Source of the DNA: Vicinamibacterales bacterium
Lineage (GTDB): Bacteria > Acidobacteriota > Vicinamibacteria > Vicinamibacterales > 2-12-FULL-66-21
Direction of reading: 5' to 3'
Length of the DNA stretch: 54,495 bases
Assembly (NCBI GenBank): GCA_035699745.1
Contig: DASSPH010000082.1
Coordinates: 1-54,495, forward strand
Shown: piece after piece, positions 18,199 through 27,305 of the stretch
Numbering within the stretch: position 1 is the stretch's first letter
Layout: every line of letters starts with the position of its first letter
Program-made: the position numbers and the translations under genes
Notes under the pieces: generated by a model
The model's database searches: none
What the model was told of the DNA's origin: nothing
What the model saw: the letters and a program-made list of their open reading frames with translations, nothing else

Positions 18199-20033
18199 TG
18201 CCTGAGCCCGCGACACGCGTCGCGCGACTCGGCGCGCTCGCGGCGCTGACGGCCTTGGCGGTCGCGGCCGGCGCCCAGGAGCGGCCCGGCGAAGGGACGA
18301 TCGCAGGGCGCGTGGTCGACGCGACGACCGGGCAACCGGTGAGCGCGGCAGTCGTAGCGGTCGCGGGATTCGCCTCCGGCGCCAATGCGCCCGCGTCCCG
18401 GATTCTGACGGACGGGGAGGGACGGTTCCTGCTCCGCGGCCTCAACCTGCCCGGCAACATCGACGTCATCGCGGCGAAGAGCGGGTACGCCGAGGGGGCG
18501 TACGGTCAGAACCGGCCGAACGGCTCGCGGCAGAACGTCGAGCTCACGGCCGCTCGCAAGACCGCCGACATCGTCATTCGCTTGTGGCGATACGCCGCGA
18601 TTACCGGCACGGTCACCGACGAGGCCGGCGAGCCGCTCGTGCGGGTGCAGGTGCGCGCCGTGCAGCGGCGCGCGGGGATGGCGCGCGGATTCTCCGGCGC
18701 CGGCGGCGCGGCGATGACCGACGACCGCGGCGTGTATCGCATCAGCTCGCTTCTGCCGGGCGATTACATCGTCATTACCTCGCAGCCCGGTCTGTCGGCG
18801 CCGGCGGGCATCTTCGCCGACGTCGCCCGCACCGGACGGGCCAGCGGCGAGCTTGCCGCGCTCGTGGCGGGACGATCGATGGGCGAGCTCGCCGCGGGAC
18901 TCAGTCTGCAGGGCGTGCGCGTCGGTGACGCGTTGTATGCCACCGGTCGCGGAACGGTCACGCCGCCGCCTCCGGCCGGCACACGAATGCAGATCTATCC
19001 GCCGACGTTCCACCCCGGTTCGACCGTCCCCTCGCAGGCGGCGATCGTCACTGTCGCGGCCGGCGAAGAGCGCGCGTCGATCGATCTTCATCTCACGCCG
19101 GTCACGACGCTGCGTGTGTCCGGCACGCTGATCGGCCCCTCCGGGCCGGCGGGAATGGTGCCGCTCCGCCTCACGCCGGGCAGCGTCGATCTGATCGCGC
19201 CGGAAGCGCTCACCGCCGTCGGTGTCACGGACGCGTCCGGCGCGTTCGTGTTTCCGGCCGTCGTGCCGGGCAGTTATGTGCTCAGAGCCGAACCGCGCGA
19301 GTCTCCGAACCAGACCTGGCTCGCGATGCCGCTGGCGGTGGGCGGGGACGACGTGGACGGGATCGTCGCGACCCTGCAGCCGCCGCTGCGAGTGACGGCG
19401 CGAACGCGGTTCGAGGGGAACGCCCCGCCCCCCTCGCTCACCCCGCCGCAGGGTCGAATGGTGACGCCCCTCTTTACGCTCGAGCCCGAAGATGGCGGCC
19501 CGGCCGTGCCACCAGGAGTGGCGGCGCTGAGCGCCAACGAGAGTCTGACGCTCACCGGGTTTCCGCCCGGACGCTACCGCGTGCGGGTGAACAACTCCCC
19601 GCCGGGGTGGATGTTCAAGGCGGCGATGCTCGACGGTGTCGACGTGTCGCTGAATTCGTTCGAATTCTCGCGCGACGTCGCGGATCTCCTGCTGGTGTTC
19701 ACCGATCGCTGGAGCGGTGTCGGCGGGGTCGTCCAGGGGGCGTCCGCCGATCGCGCGGTCGTGATGCTGTTCCCGGCCGACAGCCGCGCCTGGGTCGACG
19801 CCGGGCCGAGCCCGCGTCGGTTGCGCACGGCCAGGGTGGACGCCAGGGGCTCCTTCGGTATGCGCTCGGTTCCCGCCGGCGACTACTACGTCGTCGCCAT
19901 CCCTGACGAACAGGCAGGCGACTGGCGCGATCCGGCCGTCCTGGAGGCTCTGGCGCGGATCGCGACCCAGGTGACCGTCACCGAGGGAGAGCACAAGATG
20001 ATCGACCTCGTGGTGAAGGAGATGCGGCAGTGA
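18198..20033 (+). CDS. CarboxypepD_reg-repeat secreted protein (copy 1)
   Basis: 611 aa exported protein with several carboxypeptidase-regulatory-like (transthyretin/Ig-type) modules. The first is TIAGRVVDATTGQPV (about 34-48), the next AITGTVTDEAGEPLVRVQV with DDRGVYRISSLLPGDY; further G-x-Y-x-V-R strands follow (FPAVVPGSYVLRAEP). The signal peptide ends near ALAVAAGAQE (about 24). Such modules bind proteins or glycans and are unusually common in Acidobacteriota. It is paralogous to the next gene: both have DDRGVYRI and a C-terminus with DPAVLE. The ATG overlaps the previous stop, and the stop overlaps a GTG start (GTGA). Confidence 0.82.
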   Translation: MPEPATRVARLGALAALTALAVAAGAQERPGEGTIAGRVVDATTGQPVSAAVVAVAGFASGANAPASRILTDGEGRFLLRGLNLPGNIDVIAAKSGYAEGAYGQNRPNGSRQNVELTAARKTADIVIRLWRYAAITGTVTDEAGEPLVRVQVRAVQRRAGMARGFSGAGGAAMTDDRGVYRISSLLPGDYIVITSQPGLSAPAGIFADVARTGRASGELAALVAGRSMGELAAGLSLQGVRVGDALYATGRGTVTPPPPAGTRMQIYPPTFHPGSTVPSQAAIVTVAAGEERASIDLHLTPVTTLRVSGTLIGPSGPAGMVPLRLTPGSVDLIAPEALTAVGVTDASGAFVFPAVVPGSYVLRAEPRESPNQTWLAMPLAVGGDDVDGIVATLQPPLRVTARTRFEGNAPPPSLTPPQGRMVTPLFTLEPEDGGPAVPPGVAALSANESLTLTGFPPGRYRVRVNNSPPGWMFKAAMLDGVDVSLNSFEFSRDVADLLLVFTDRWSGVGGVVQGASADRAVVMLFPADSRAWVDAGPSPRRLRTARVDARGSFGMRSVPAGDYYVVAIPDEQAGDWRDPAVLEALARIATQVTVTEGEHKMIDLVVKEMRQ

Positions 20034-21751
20034 TCGGCGCGGCGGCGGTTCTCGTGCTCCTCCTCGACGCGCAGCAGACGCCGGCGCCGCGGGATGCGCG
20101 CCCCGCCTCCGTCGCGCCGACCGGCCGGATCACCGGAGTGGTGGTGAGCGACGAGCCGCAGCCGCGTCCGCTGCGTCGCGCGCGCGTCGTTCTCAGCGGC
20201 GGCGGACTCGAGATGCCGTTGACGGCGATTACGGCCGATGACGGCGCCTTTGTTTTCGAGGCTTTGCCGGCGGGACGATTCACGATCACTGCGAGCAAGG
20301 ACGCCTACGTCAGCATGGCGTACGGCGCGCGCCGCACCGGGCGGCCCGGGACCGGCGTCCAGATTGCCGCCGGCCAATCCGCAGCCGTGACGCTGCGCTT
20401 GCCGCGCGGCGCCGTGATCACCGGGACGATCCTCGACGTCGACGGACGGCCGGCCGCCGGGGTCTCTGTTTACGCGGTGTACCCGCGCCCCGGAACCGCC
20501 TTCACCGACCGGGTGTGGAGCACTGCCCCGGGAACTGCCGCCGCGGTCTCGGACGATCGCGGCGTGTACCGGATCTACGGTCTTGCCGCGGGCGAGTACC
20601 TCGTCTCGGCCATTCCTCAGGCGCGGTTTCCATTCACGAGCGGCCCGCCATCTCAGGAGATCCGCGTGATGCTGCGCGGCAACGCGGTGTCGCGGCCGAT
20701 GACGCTCGCACCGGTGCTGCACCCGGGCGTTGCCGATGTGAGCCGCGCCGCGCGCGTGCTGGTCCGCGCAGGGGAGGAACGCGGCGGCATCGACGTGCAG
20801 CTGGAGTACGTGCCGCTCGCGACCGTCAGCGGCACGGTGGCGGCGCCTGCCGGATGGGCACCGGCGCGCGTGACGCTGTGGAGGACCGACGACACCGCGC
20901 AGCCGCCGGGCGGACCCGTGGTCAGCACGGACGAACAGGGGCGCTTCACCTTCCGCGGCGTGAGTCCGGGCAATTACCGCGTCGCCGCGCGCATCACCCA
21001 ACTTCCCGGCAGCGGGCGGGGCGCACAATTGACCGGCGCGGTCTACTACGGCGCCGCGGACGTCGCGGTCGCCGGCGACGACGTCGACGGGCTGGCCTTG
21101 TCCCTGCAGCCGGGACTGACGCTCAGCGGCCGCATCGTCTTTGAAACCGATCGCGCGGCCGCTCCTGCGCTGCCGTTCCAGCTCAGGATCAACCCGCCCG
21201 CCTCGTTCAACAGCGCGGGCGGAAACTGGCCGATGCCGCCGGTCGTCATCGACGGCGCCACCTTCCGGATCGAAGGGCTCCTGCCGGGGCCGTATCGAAT
21301 GTTCTCGGTTCCACAAGGAATCCGCGCGCCGATCGGATCGTGGTGGTTGAAGTCGATCTCCGCCGCAGGACGCGAACTGCTCGACACGCCGATCGCGCTG
21401 CTGCACAGCGTGGACGATGCGGTGGCGACGTTCACCGATCGCGCCAGCGAACTCGCGGGAACGGTGCGCGACCGGCAGGGCGCGTCCGTCCCCGACCTCT
21501 GGATCGTGGCGTACCCCGTCGACCGCAGCGGATGGTTCTTCAATTCCCGGCGCATCGCCGCCGCGCGTTCCGGACGGAACGGGGAGTGGAGTGTCCGCAA
21601 CCTGCCCCCGGGCGAATACCGGGTGGCGGCCACCGACCTCGAGCAGAACGAATGGTTCGATCCGGCGGTGCTGGAACGGCTGCTGCCGGGCGCCACTCCG
21701 CTCCGCATCACCGGCCCCGAGAAATACACCGTGGACCTGGTTCTCCGCTGA
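20030..21751 (+). CDS. CarboxypepD_reg-repeat secreted protein (copy 2)
   Basis: 573 aa starting at GTG in a GTGA overlap. A short hydrophobic leader is followed by the module GRITGVVVSDEPQPRPLRRA and ITADDGAFVFEALPAGRFTIT, then VITGTILDVDGRPAAGVSV with DDRGVYRIYGLAAGEY and later similar strands. The C-terminus (EWFDPAVLERL ... YTVDLVLR) aligns with that of the upstream protein (DWRDPAVLEAL ... MIDLVVKE), so the two are tandem duplicates. It is the last gene of the coupled set with the ADOP permease; a heptameric repeat array follows. Confidence 0.82.
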   Translation: MIGAAAVLVLLLDAQQTPAPRDARPASVAPTGRITGVVVSDEPQPRPLRRARVVLSGGGLEMPLTAITADDGAFVFEALPAGRFTITASKDAYVSMAYGARRTGRPGTGVQIAAGQSAAVTLRLPRGAVITGTILDVDGRPAAGVSVYAVYPRPGTAFTDRVWSTAPGTAAAVSDDRGVYRIYGLAAGEYLVSAIPQARFPFTSGPPSQEIRVMLRGNAVSRPMTLAPVLHPGVADVSRAARVLVRAGEERGGIDVQLEYVPLATVSGTVAAPAGWAPARVTLWRTDDTAQPPGGPVVSTDEQGRFTFRGVSPGNYRVAARITQLPGSGRGAQLTGAVYYGAADVAVAGDDVDGLALSLQPGLTLSGRIVFETDRAAAPALPFQLRINPPASFNSAGGNWPMPPVVIDGATFRIEGLLPGPYRMFSVPQGIRAPIGSWWLKSISAAGRELLDTPIALLHSVDDAVATFTDRASELAGTVRDRQGASVPDLWIVAYPVDRSGWFFNSRRIAAARSGRNGEWSVRNLPPGEYRVAATDLEQNEWFDPAVLERLLPGATPLRITGPEKYTVDLVLR

Positions 21752-21783
21752 TCGGCCGTGCGCTGACCGCCGGCCGCACTCCG

Positions 21784-21839
21784 GATCCCCGATCCCTGAT
21801 CCCTGATCCCTGATCCCTGATCCCTGATTCCCGATCCTG
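21784..21839. repeat. Heptameric tandem repeat, GATCCCT-type, 8 units
   Basis: Eight contiguous 7-bp units: GATCCCC, five perfect GATCCCT, GATTCCC and GATCCTG. It sits between the last gene of the ADOP set and the M14 peptidase gene. The same heptamer type recurs at 31685-31854. Confidence 0.9.
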
Positions 21840-21875
21840 ATATATTTCGCCGCGTCCTCATTTAAGGAGATCCCC

Positions 21876-24800
21876 ATGCGAAAGTTCCTGGTCGCCGCGG
21901 CGCTGCTCGTCGCGGTGGTGTCGCTGCCGGCGCAGCAAGCGGTGCTCGAGACCCGCGATCCCGCGCAGCAGCAGGATGCCGACTTCGAGGAGTCGGTGAA
22001 GGAATGGACGACCCAGCCGTACTTCATCAGTCCGCTGGTCGATCACCTGCCGCTCGTCAAGGGGATCCCGACGCCGAAGTCGGTGCTCGGCTATCACATC
22101 GGCGCGCCGGCGAAGCTGACCTACTACGCCGACATCCTCAAGTACTACCGCGCGCTCGCGGCGGCGACGCCGCGGGTCAGGGTGGAGTCGATCGGCAAGA
22201 GTGACGAGGGTCGCGACCTCGTGGTGGTGTGGGTCTCGTCCGACGAGAACATCAAGAACCTGCAGAAGAACCGCGACAACCTCGCGCGCATCGCCGACCC
22301 GCGCGGCGCGACGCCCGACCAGATCAGGCAGCTGATCGCGACCACCAAGCCGCACTACCACTTCATGGGCGGGCTGCACAGCGGGGAGACCGGTCCGTCC
22401 GAGATGCTGATGGAGCTGACCTACCGGCTGGCGACGGAAACGTCGCCGCTCATCAAGCAGATCCGCGAGAACGTGATCGTGTCGATCACCCCGGTCGCGG
22501 ACCCCGACGGGCGCGATCGGAACGTGGACTGGTTCTACAAGGGGCTCGACGAGCAGGAGAGCGCGCGCGCGGCGCAGGGGACGGCCCCGCAGGCGGCGCC
22601 GCCCGCGCCGGCCGCCGGCGGCGGGCGCGGCGGCGCGGCGCTGCCGTACTGGGGCAAGTACGTCTTCCACGACAACAACCGCGACATCAACCTCTCGCAG
22701 GTGTCGATGCGCGCGCTGGTCGACTGGTACTTCACTGCGTACCCGCCAATCATGCACGACCTGCACGAGGCGCAGCCGCTGCTCTACACCTACAGCGGCG
22801 GGCCGCCGCAGAACCCGAATCTCGATCCCATCCTGTTCACCGAGCTGCCGCTGTTCGCGAACTTCGAGCTCTCGCAGATGACGAAGTGGGGCATGCCGGG
22901 CGTCTACACGCACGCGTTCATGGACGGCTGGTCCCCCGGCTATCTGGGCTCCGTCGCCTACAACCACAACGGCATGATGCGGATGTACGAGACCCAGTCG
23001 GGGCGTGAGAGCGGACCCGGAGCCCAGGGCGCCGGCAGAGGCGCGGAGGGTGCCGGGAGAGGCGCCGAGGGTGCCGGCGGTGCACCGGCGGGTGCAGGCC
23101 GGGCCGGCCGGGGTGCTGGTGCCCGCGGTGGCGGCGGGGCGGAAGGTGTTCCCGCGGCGGCGGCAGCGCAGCCGCCGGCGGGTGCGGGACGCGCGGGTGG
23201 CGGGCGGGCGACCGTGCCGACCGGCCGCGGCGGCGGCCAGCCGCGCGAGTGGTACCGCGGACTCCCGGTCCCTCCGCCCGATGTGATCGCCAACTTCTCG
23301 CGCCGCAACAACACCAACTACATGCAGACCGGCGTGCTGTCGGGGCTGCAGATGACCTCGATGATCCCGAATCTGGTGATCGAGAACTTCTATCGCAAGA
23401 CGCAGAACTCGATCGACGCCGGGAAGAAAGACGCGCCGTTCGGCTACGTGATTCCGTTGAACGCCAGGGGGGACATGACGCGCGCCGTCACCCTGGTGAA
23501 CATCCTGCGCGCGCAGCGCATCGAGGTGGGCACGGCGAACGCCGAGGTGAAGATCGGCGAAGACACCTTTCCCGCCGGTTCCTATGTCATCAAGCGCGAT
23601 CAGCCGTACGGTCGTCTGGCCAAGAACCTGCTCGAGCGGCAGAACTATCCCGACCCGAACCTCACCACCTACGACGACAGCGGCTGGACGATGGGGCTGG
23701 CGACCAGGGTGGACGTGAAGGAGATCAAGGACAAGGGGATCCTGGACGTGGCGGTGACGCCGGTGAAACAGGCGGCGGTGAAAGGACGCGTCGCGGGCAC
23801 CGGCGGCGCCGGACTCGCCGTCGCGCACTACGGCTCGAACAACATGATCGCGTTTCGCTACAAGCTGCGGAACGTGCCGATGCGGATTGCCGAGAAGAGC
23901 TTCACCGCCGACGGCGTCGAGTTCCCCGCGGGCTCGTTCGTGATCGCCGCCGGAGCCGACATGGCCGCCGTGCGCGCCGCCGTGGAGCAGCTGGGGCTCA
24001 CCGCCGCGGCGCTGTCGTCCGCGCCGGCGGTGGCGATGCACGACGCCGATCTGCCGCGGGTCGCCATCTATTCATCGTGGAACGGCACCCAGGAAATCGG
24101 CTGGTACCGGCACGCGTTCGATCAGTTCGGCATTCCCTTCGAGCTGATCTTCAAGGAGCGCGTGAAACAGGGCAATCTGCGCGCCGCGTACGACGTCATC
24201 CTCATGCCGACGCAGCAGGCGAACCGGCAGGCGGTGTTCGCGCCGCCCGCGGCGCGGCCGGTCCCATACGTGAAGACGGACAAGTTCAGGTTCCTCGGCG
24301 ACTACGGTTCGTCGCCCGACATCACCGGCGGGATGGGGGGCGAAGGCGTGGACGCGTTCGCCAGGTTCCTCGAAGCCGGCGGCACCTTGATTTGTACGGG
24401 CAACGCGGTTCAGTTCCCCACCGAGCTCGGGTTCGCGCGCACCGTCAGCGCTTCGGATTCGACCAGCAGCGCGTTCTATGCCCCGCGCCCGCTGATCAAC
24501 GCCGAGGTCGTGAAGCCGGAGCATCCCGTGTTCTACGGCTATACCGACCGGATCATGCCGGTGAAGTATCTCGGCGGGCCGCTGATGTCGGTCGGCCAGG
24601 CCGATCAGGCGGCGGTGCTGGCGCGGTATCCCGGCGGGGAAGCCAACGTGCTGAGCGGCCTGATGCGCGGCGCCGACGAAATCGCCGGACGCCCCTTCGC
24701 GATCGACGTGCCCGGCGGCTACACCGGCAAGGGGCGCATCGTCCTCTTCTCGAACAACCCGATTTACCGCTGGCAGAACCACGCCGAGTTCAACCTCGTG

Positions 24801-24884
24801 TTCAACACCCTCATGAACTGGAACGACATGGGGCCGGCGGCGGCGGCCGGCACCCGCGCCACGTCCTCCAGCGGGGGGCGCTGA
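21876..24884 (+). CDS. Large M14-family zinc carboxypeptidase, secreted
   Basis: 1002 aa exported peptidase. The signal peptide is residues 1-20. The M14 domain carries the zinc pair H168 and E171 (GGLHSGETGPSEM); the third ligand is probably H297 (MHDLHEAQ), and NNRD (267-270) supplies the substrate-binding Arg. A low-complexity Gly/Ala/Arg/Pro linker (about 376-455) with 7-residue GAGRGAE repeats splits off a C-terminal half of about 540 residues. That half includes a glutamine-amidotransferase-like segment (VAIYSSWNGTQEIGWYRHAFDQ), as in other large acidobacterial M14 proteins. AAGGAGAT precedes the ATG at good spacing. Confidence 0.88.
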   Translation: MRKFLVAAALLVAVVSLPAQQAVLETRDPAQQQDADFEESVKEWTTQPYFISPLVDHLPLVKGIPTPKSVLGYHIGAPAKLTYYADILKYYRALAAATPRVRVESIGKSDEGRDLVVVWVSSDENIKNLQKNRDNLARIADPRGATPDQIRQLIATTKPHYHFMGGLHSGETGPSEMLMELTYRLATETSPLIKQIRENVIVSITPVADPDGRDRNVDWFYKGLDEQESARAAQGTAPQAAPPAPAAGGGRGGAALPYWGKYVFHDNNRDINLSQVSMRALVDWYFTAYPPIMHDLHEAQPLLYTYSGGPPQNPNLDPILFTELPLFANFELSQMTKWGMPGVYTHAFMDGWSPGYLGSVAYNHNGMMRMYETQSGRESGPGAQGAGRGAEGAGRGAEGAGGAPAGAGRAGRGAGARGGGGAEGVPAAAAAQPPAGAGRAGGGRATVPTGRGGGQPREWYRGLPVPPPDVIANFSRRNNTNYMQTGVLSGLQMTSMIPNLVIENFYRKTQNSIDAGKKDAPFGYVIPLNARGDMTRAVTLVNILRAQRIEVGTANAEVKIGEDTFPAGSYVIKRDQPYGRLAKNLLERQNYPDPNLTTYDDSGWTMGLATRVDVKEIKDKGILDVAVTPVKQAAVKGRVAGTGGAGLAVAHYGSNNMIAFRYKLRNVPMRIAEKSFTADGVEFPAGSFVIAAGADMAAVRAAVEQLGLTAAALSSAPAVAMHDADLPRVAIYSSWNGTQEIGWYRHAFDQFGIPFELIFKERVKQGNLRAAYDVILMPTQQANRQAVFAPPAARPVPYVKTDKFRFLGDYGSSPDITGGMGGEGVDAFARFLEAGGTLICTGNAVQFPTELGFARTVSASDSTSSAFYAPRPLINAEVVKPEHPVFYGYTDRIMPVKYLGGPLMSVGQADQAAVLARYPGGEANVLSGLMRGADEIAGRPFAIDVPGGYTGKGRIVLFSNNPIYRWQNHAEFNLVFNTLMNWNDMGPAAAAGTRATSSSGGR
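23010..23100 (+). repeat. In-frame 21-bp repeats (GAGRGAE) in the M14 peptidase linker
   Basis: Purine/GC-rich coding repeats encode successive 7-residue GAGRGAE-like units, then degenerate to Gly/Ala/Arg-rich linker. The reading frame is kept throughout, so it is a genuine flexible linker between two domains. Confidence 0.7.
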
Positions 24885-24921
24885 GATCGGGCTGTGATCG
24901 GCCGGGCGGCGCACGGCAAAA

Positions 24922-24956
24922 GGGGCCGATCGGGGTGAATCCGCCCCGGCGGCCCC
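24922..24956 (+). terminator. Strong stem-loop between M14 peptidase and phosphoesterase genes
   Basis: Outer stem GGGGCC / GGCCCC and inner stem CGGGG / CCCCG with small internal loops. It lies 38 bp past the M14 stop and ends 3 bp before the ATG at 24960. It could end the M14 transcript. If that ATG were used, the hairpin would mask it, which favours the GTG at 25026 as the phosphoesterase start. Confidence 0.5.
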
Positions 24957-24959
24957 CAG

Positions 24960-25994
24960 ATGCGTTACTCTGTACTCTCTCGCCCACAATCGACCGGGGA
25001 GTCCGCAACCGGAGCTGACCGCGCCGTGAACTTCGATCCCGTGTCCGCCGCCTCCGTGCCTCGCGCCGCCGCGACCGGGCATCCTGTGCCGCGACGCCCG
25101 TTTCGCGCCGCCGCGACGGCTGTCGCCGCGGCCGCGATGCTGTTGGCCGCCTGCAGCGGCGGCAGCTCCACGCCGGGACCGGGGCCGACCCCGCCGCCCC
25201 CCCCGCCGCCGGTGACCACCGCGACCCTGCTTGCGGCCGGCGACATCGGCGAGTGCGGCTACGGCGCGCTCGATACGGGCCGGTTGATCGACGGGCTGTC
25301 CGGGACGCTGCTCGCGCTCGGCGACCTCGCGTACATGCACGGCAGCGCCGCGAATTTCCGCGACTGCTACGACCCCGCGTGGGGGCGGCACATGGACCGC
25401 ACCCGGCCGGTGCCCGGGAACCACGACTACGAGACCCCGGGGGCGGCGGGGTATTTCGACTACTTCGGCGGGCTCGCCGGGAACCGCGGCCAGGGCTACT
25501 ACTCCTATTCCGCCGGTCCGTGGCGCGTGATCGCTCTGAACAGCGAGATCTCGATGGCCGCCGGATCGCCGCAGGTGCAATGGCTGCGCGACGAGCTCCA
25601 GGCGAATCGGACGCAATGCACCCTGGCTTATTGGCACCGGCCGTTGTACAGTTCCGGCCCTAACGGCAACAACCTCGACACCCGGGTGCTCTGGTCGACG
25701 CTGATCGAGTTCGGCGCCGAAATCGTGCTGAACGGCCACGACCACATGTATGAGCGCTTCGAGCGGCAGGACGACCAGGCGCGCCCCGACCCGGTGAACG
25801 GGCTTCGGCAGTTCACGGTCGGCACGGGCGGAGCGCACCTCACCAATCCCGGTCCCCCGAAACCGAACAGCGCCGCGCGCTCCGCCGCGTCGTACGGCGT
25901 GCTGCAGCTCACGCTCAACCCGACTTCCTATTCCTGGGAATTCATACCGGCCAACAACGCCTTCCGCGACAGCGGGGCGGGAACCTGCCGCTGA
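24960..25994 (+). CDS. Calcineurin-like metallophosphoesterase, lipoprotein
   Basis: 344 aa from the first ATG, or 322 from GTG at 25026, which is better placed for the signal peptide and avoids the upstream hairpin. The lipobox LAAC puts the lipidated Cys at residue 65 of the long form, followed by a Ser/Pro-rich linker. Phosphoesterase motifs are complete: AAGDIGECG, LALGDLAY, GNHDYE, YWHRPLY and NGHDHMYER. The order resembles purple-acid-phosphatase-type secreted enzymes. Its TGA overlaps the porin ATG (TGATG), so the phosphatase and a phosphate-type porin are coupled. Confidence 0.9.
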   Translation: MRYSVLSRPQSTGESATGADRAVNFDPVSAASVPRAAATGHPVPRRPFRAAATAVAAAAMLLAACSGGSSTPGPGPTPPPPPPPVTTATLLAAGDIGECGYGALDTGRLIDGLSGTLLALGDLAYMHGSAANFRDCYDPAWGRHMDRTRPVPGNHDYETPGAAGYFDYFGGLAGNRGQGYYSYSAGPWRVIALNSEISMAAGSPQVQWLRDELQANRTQCTLAYWHRPLYSSGPNGNNLDTRVLWSTLIEFGAEIVLNGHDHMYERFERQDDQARPDPVNGLRQFTVGTGGAHLTNPGPPKPNSAARSAASYGVLQLTLNPTSYSWEFIPANNAFRDSGAGTCR

Positions 25995-27298
25995 TGCTGA
26001 CGTCGGCCGCGCTGGTGCTGGTTCTGATGCGCGCCGCGCCGCCGCCCCCGAGTCCCGCGCCGCCAGCCGGGCGCGCGGACCAGCAGCAGGACGCGAAACC
26101 CAGGAAGCCCGACAAACCGAAGCCGGTGTTCAAGCTCGGGGACGAGCATCCCGAGTTCGATCTCGGCAAGGGCAGCCGGATCGAATTGCGCGCGCGCTTC
26201 GCGGCGGATCGCAGCGGCTCGGACGCGTCGACGGCGGATCCCGCCGAGGTGTCGACGATCGATCTCGGCAAGCGCCGCATCGGCGTGTCGGGCGAGATCC
26301 GGAACGCGTTCGAGTTCCAGGTCGAAGCGGAGCTGGACGACGACGATCCCTGGCGGGACGTGTACGGCGACTTCAAGTACTTCGGCTTCGCCCGGGTGCG
26401 CGGCGGCAAGTTCAAGATCCCGTTCAGCCTCGACGAGAACACCGGCGCGAGCCGGCTCGACTTCATGTACCGCTCGCTGGCGGCCACGCATCTGGCGCCG
26501 GGCCGGGATCGCGGCGTGATGGTGCACGGCCGCGTCGCGAAGGAGCGGCTGCGCTACGAGGCGGGCGTGTTCGAGCACGATGGCAAGAACGCGCGGACGA
26601 ACAATCCGGCGAAGGTGTTCGGCGGCCAGACGCTCGCGGCGCGCGCCGCCGTCGAACCGCTTCGCAACACCAAGGACGCGGTCGGCGACCTGTCGTTCGC
26701 CGTCGCGTACTCGCGCAGCGACGTCCCGGAAGGGATCTCCGGACTGCGCGGGCAGACGGTGCTGCAGCAGAGCTTCTTCACCGGCGCCGACTACATCGTG
26801 AATGGCCAGCGCCGCCGGCTCGGTGTCGAGATGGCGTTCCTTCCCGGCCCCGCCTCGGTGAAGATGGAATGGATGCGCGTCGAGACCGAGCGGCTGGGCG
26901 AGAGCGTCGAGGACGGCGACCTGTCGCCGATCGTCGGCGACGGCTGGTACGTGAGCGGTACCTACGCCCTCACCGGAGAGAAGAAGTCGCGCGTGCAGCG
27001 GCCGCGCAAGCCGCTGTTCCAGGGGGGCTTCGGCGCGGTGGAGGTCGGTGCCCGCATCGAGAGCCTGCGGTTCAGGAGCGGCGTCTCGGGCGAGACACCG
27101 TCCACCAGCCCGCGCGCCGACGTGATCGTAGGCAACCGCAATCAGGTGACGACGCTCGGGGTGAACTGGTACATCAACCGGTTCGTCAAGATCCAGGCGA
27201 ACTTCATCCGCGAGAAGCTCGACGATCCGGCCCAGGGGCCGCTGCCGTCGAAGGCGAGCTTCAACACCAAAGCGATCCGGTTCCAGTTTGCGCTGTGA
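25994..27298 (+). CDS. OprO/OprP-like phosphate-selective porin family protein
   Basis: 434 aa outer-membrane beta-barrel. An N-terminal hydrophobic leader is followed by a Pro/Lys/Asp-rich linker (about 20-50), then amphipathic strands beginning KGSRIELRARFAADRS. The end, LGVNWYINRFVKIQANFIRE ... AIRFQFAL, is characteristic of porin O/P, where the last strands carry conserved Asn-Arg-x-Val. These channels pass phosphate or other anions. It starts on the stop codon of the lipoprotein phosphatase, a sensible pairing for phosphate release and uptake. Confidence 0.87.
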   Translation: MLTSAALVLVLMRAAPPPPSPAPPAGRADQQQDAKPRKPDKPKPVFKLGDEHPEFDLGKGSRIELRARFAADRSGSDASTADPAEVSTIDLGKRRIGVSGEIRNAFEFQVEAELDDDDPWRDVYGDFKYFGFARVRGGKFKIPFSLDENTGASRLDFMYRSLAATHLAPGRDRGVMVHGRVAKERLRYEAGVFEHDGKNARTNNPAKVFGGQTLAARAAVEPLRNTKDAVGDLSFAVAYSRSDVPEGISGLRGQTVLQQSFFTGADYIVNGQRRRLGVEMAFLPGPASVKMEWMRVETERLGESVEDGDLSPIVGDGWYVSGTYALTGEKKSRVQRPRKPLFQGGFGAVEVGARIESLRFRSGVSGETPSTSPRADVIVGNRNQVTTLGVNWYINRFVKIQANFIREKLDDPAQGPLPSKASFNTKAIRFQFAL

Positions 27299-27305
27299 GG
27301 CCAGT

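Noticed and set aside
21784-21839. Rho-independent terminator
   Set aside because: The GATCCCT units are direct repeats with no inverted partner or T-tract at this locus.
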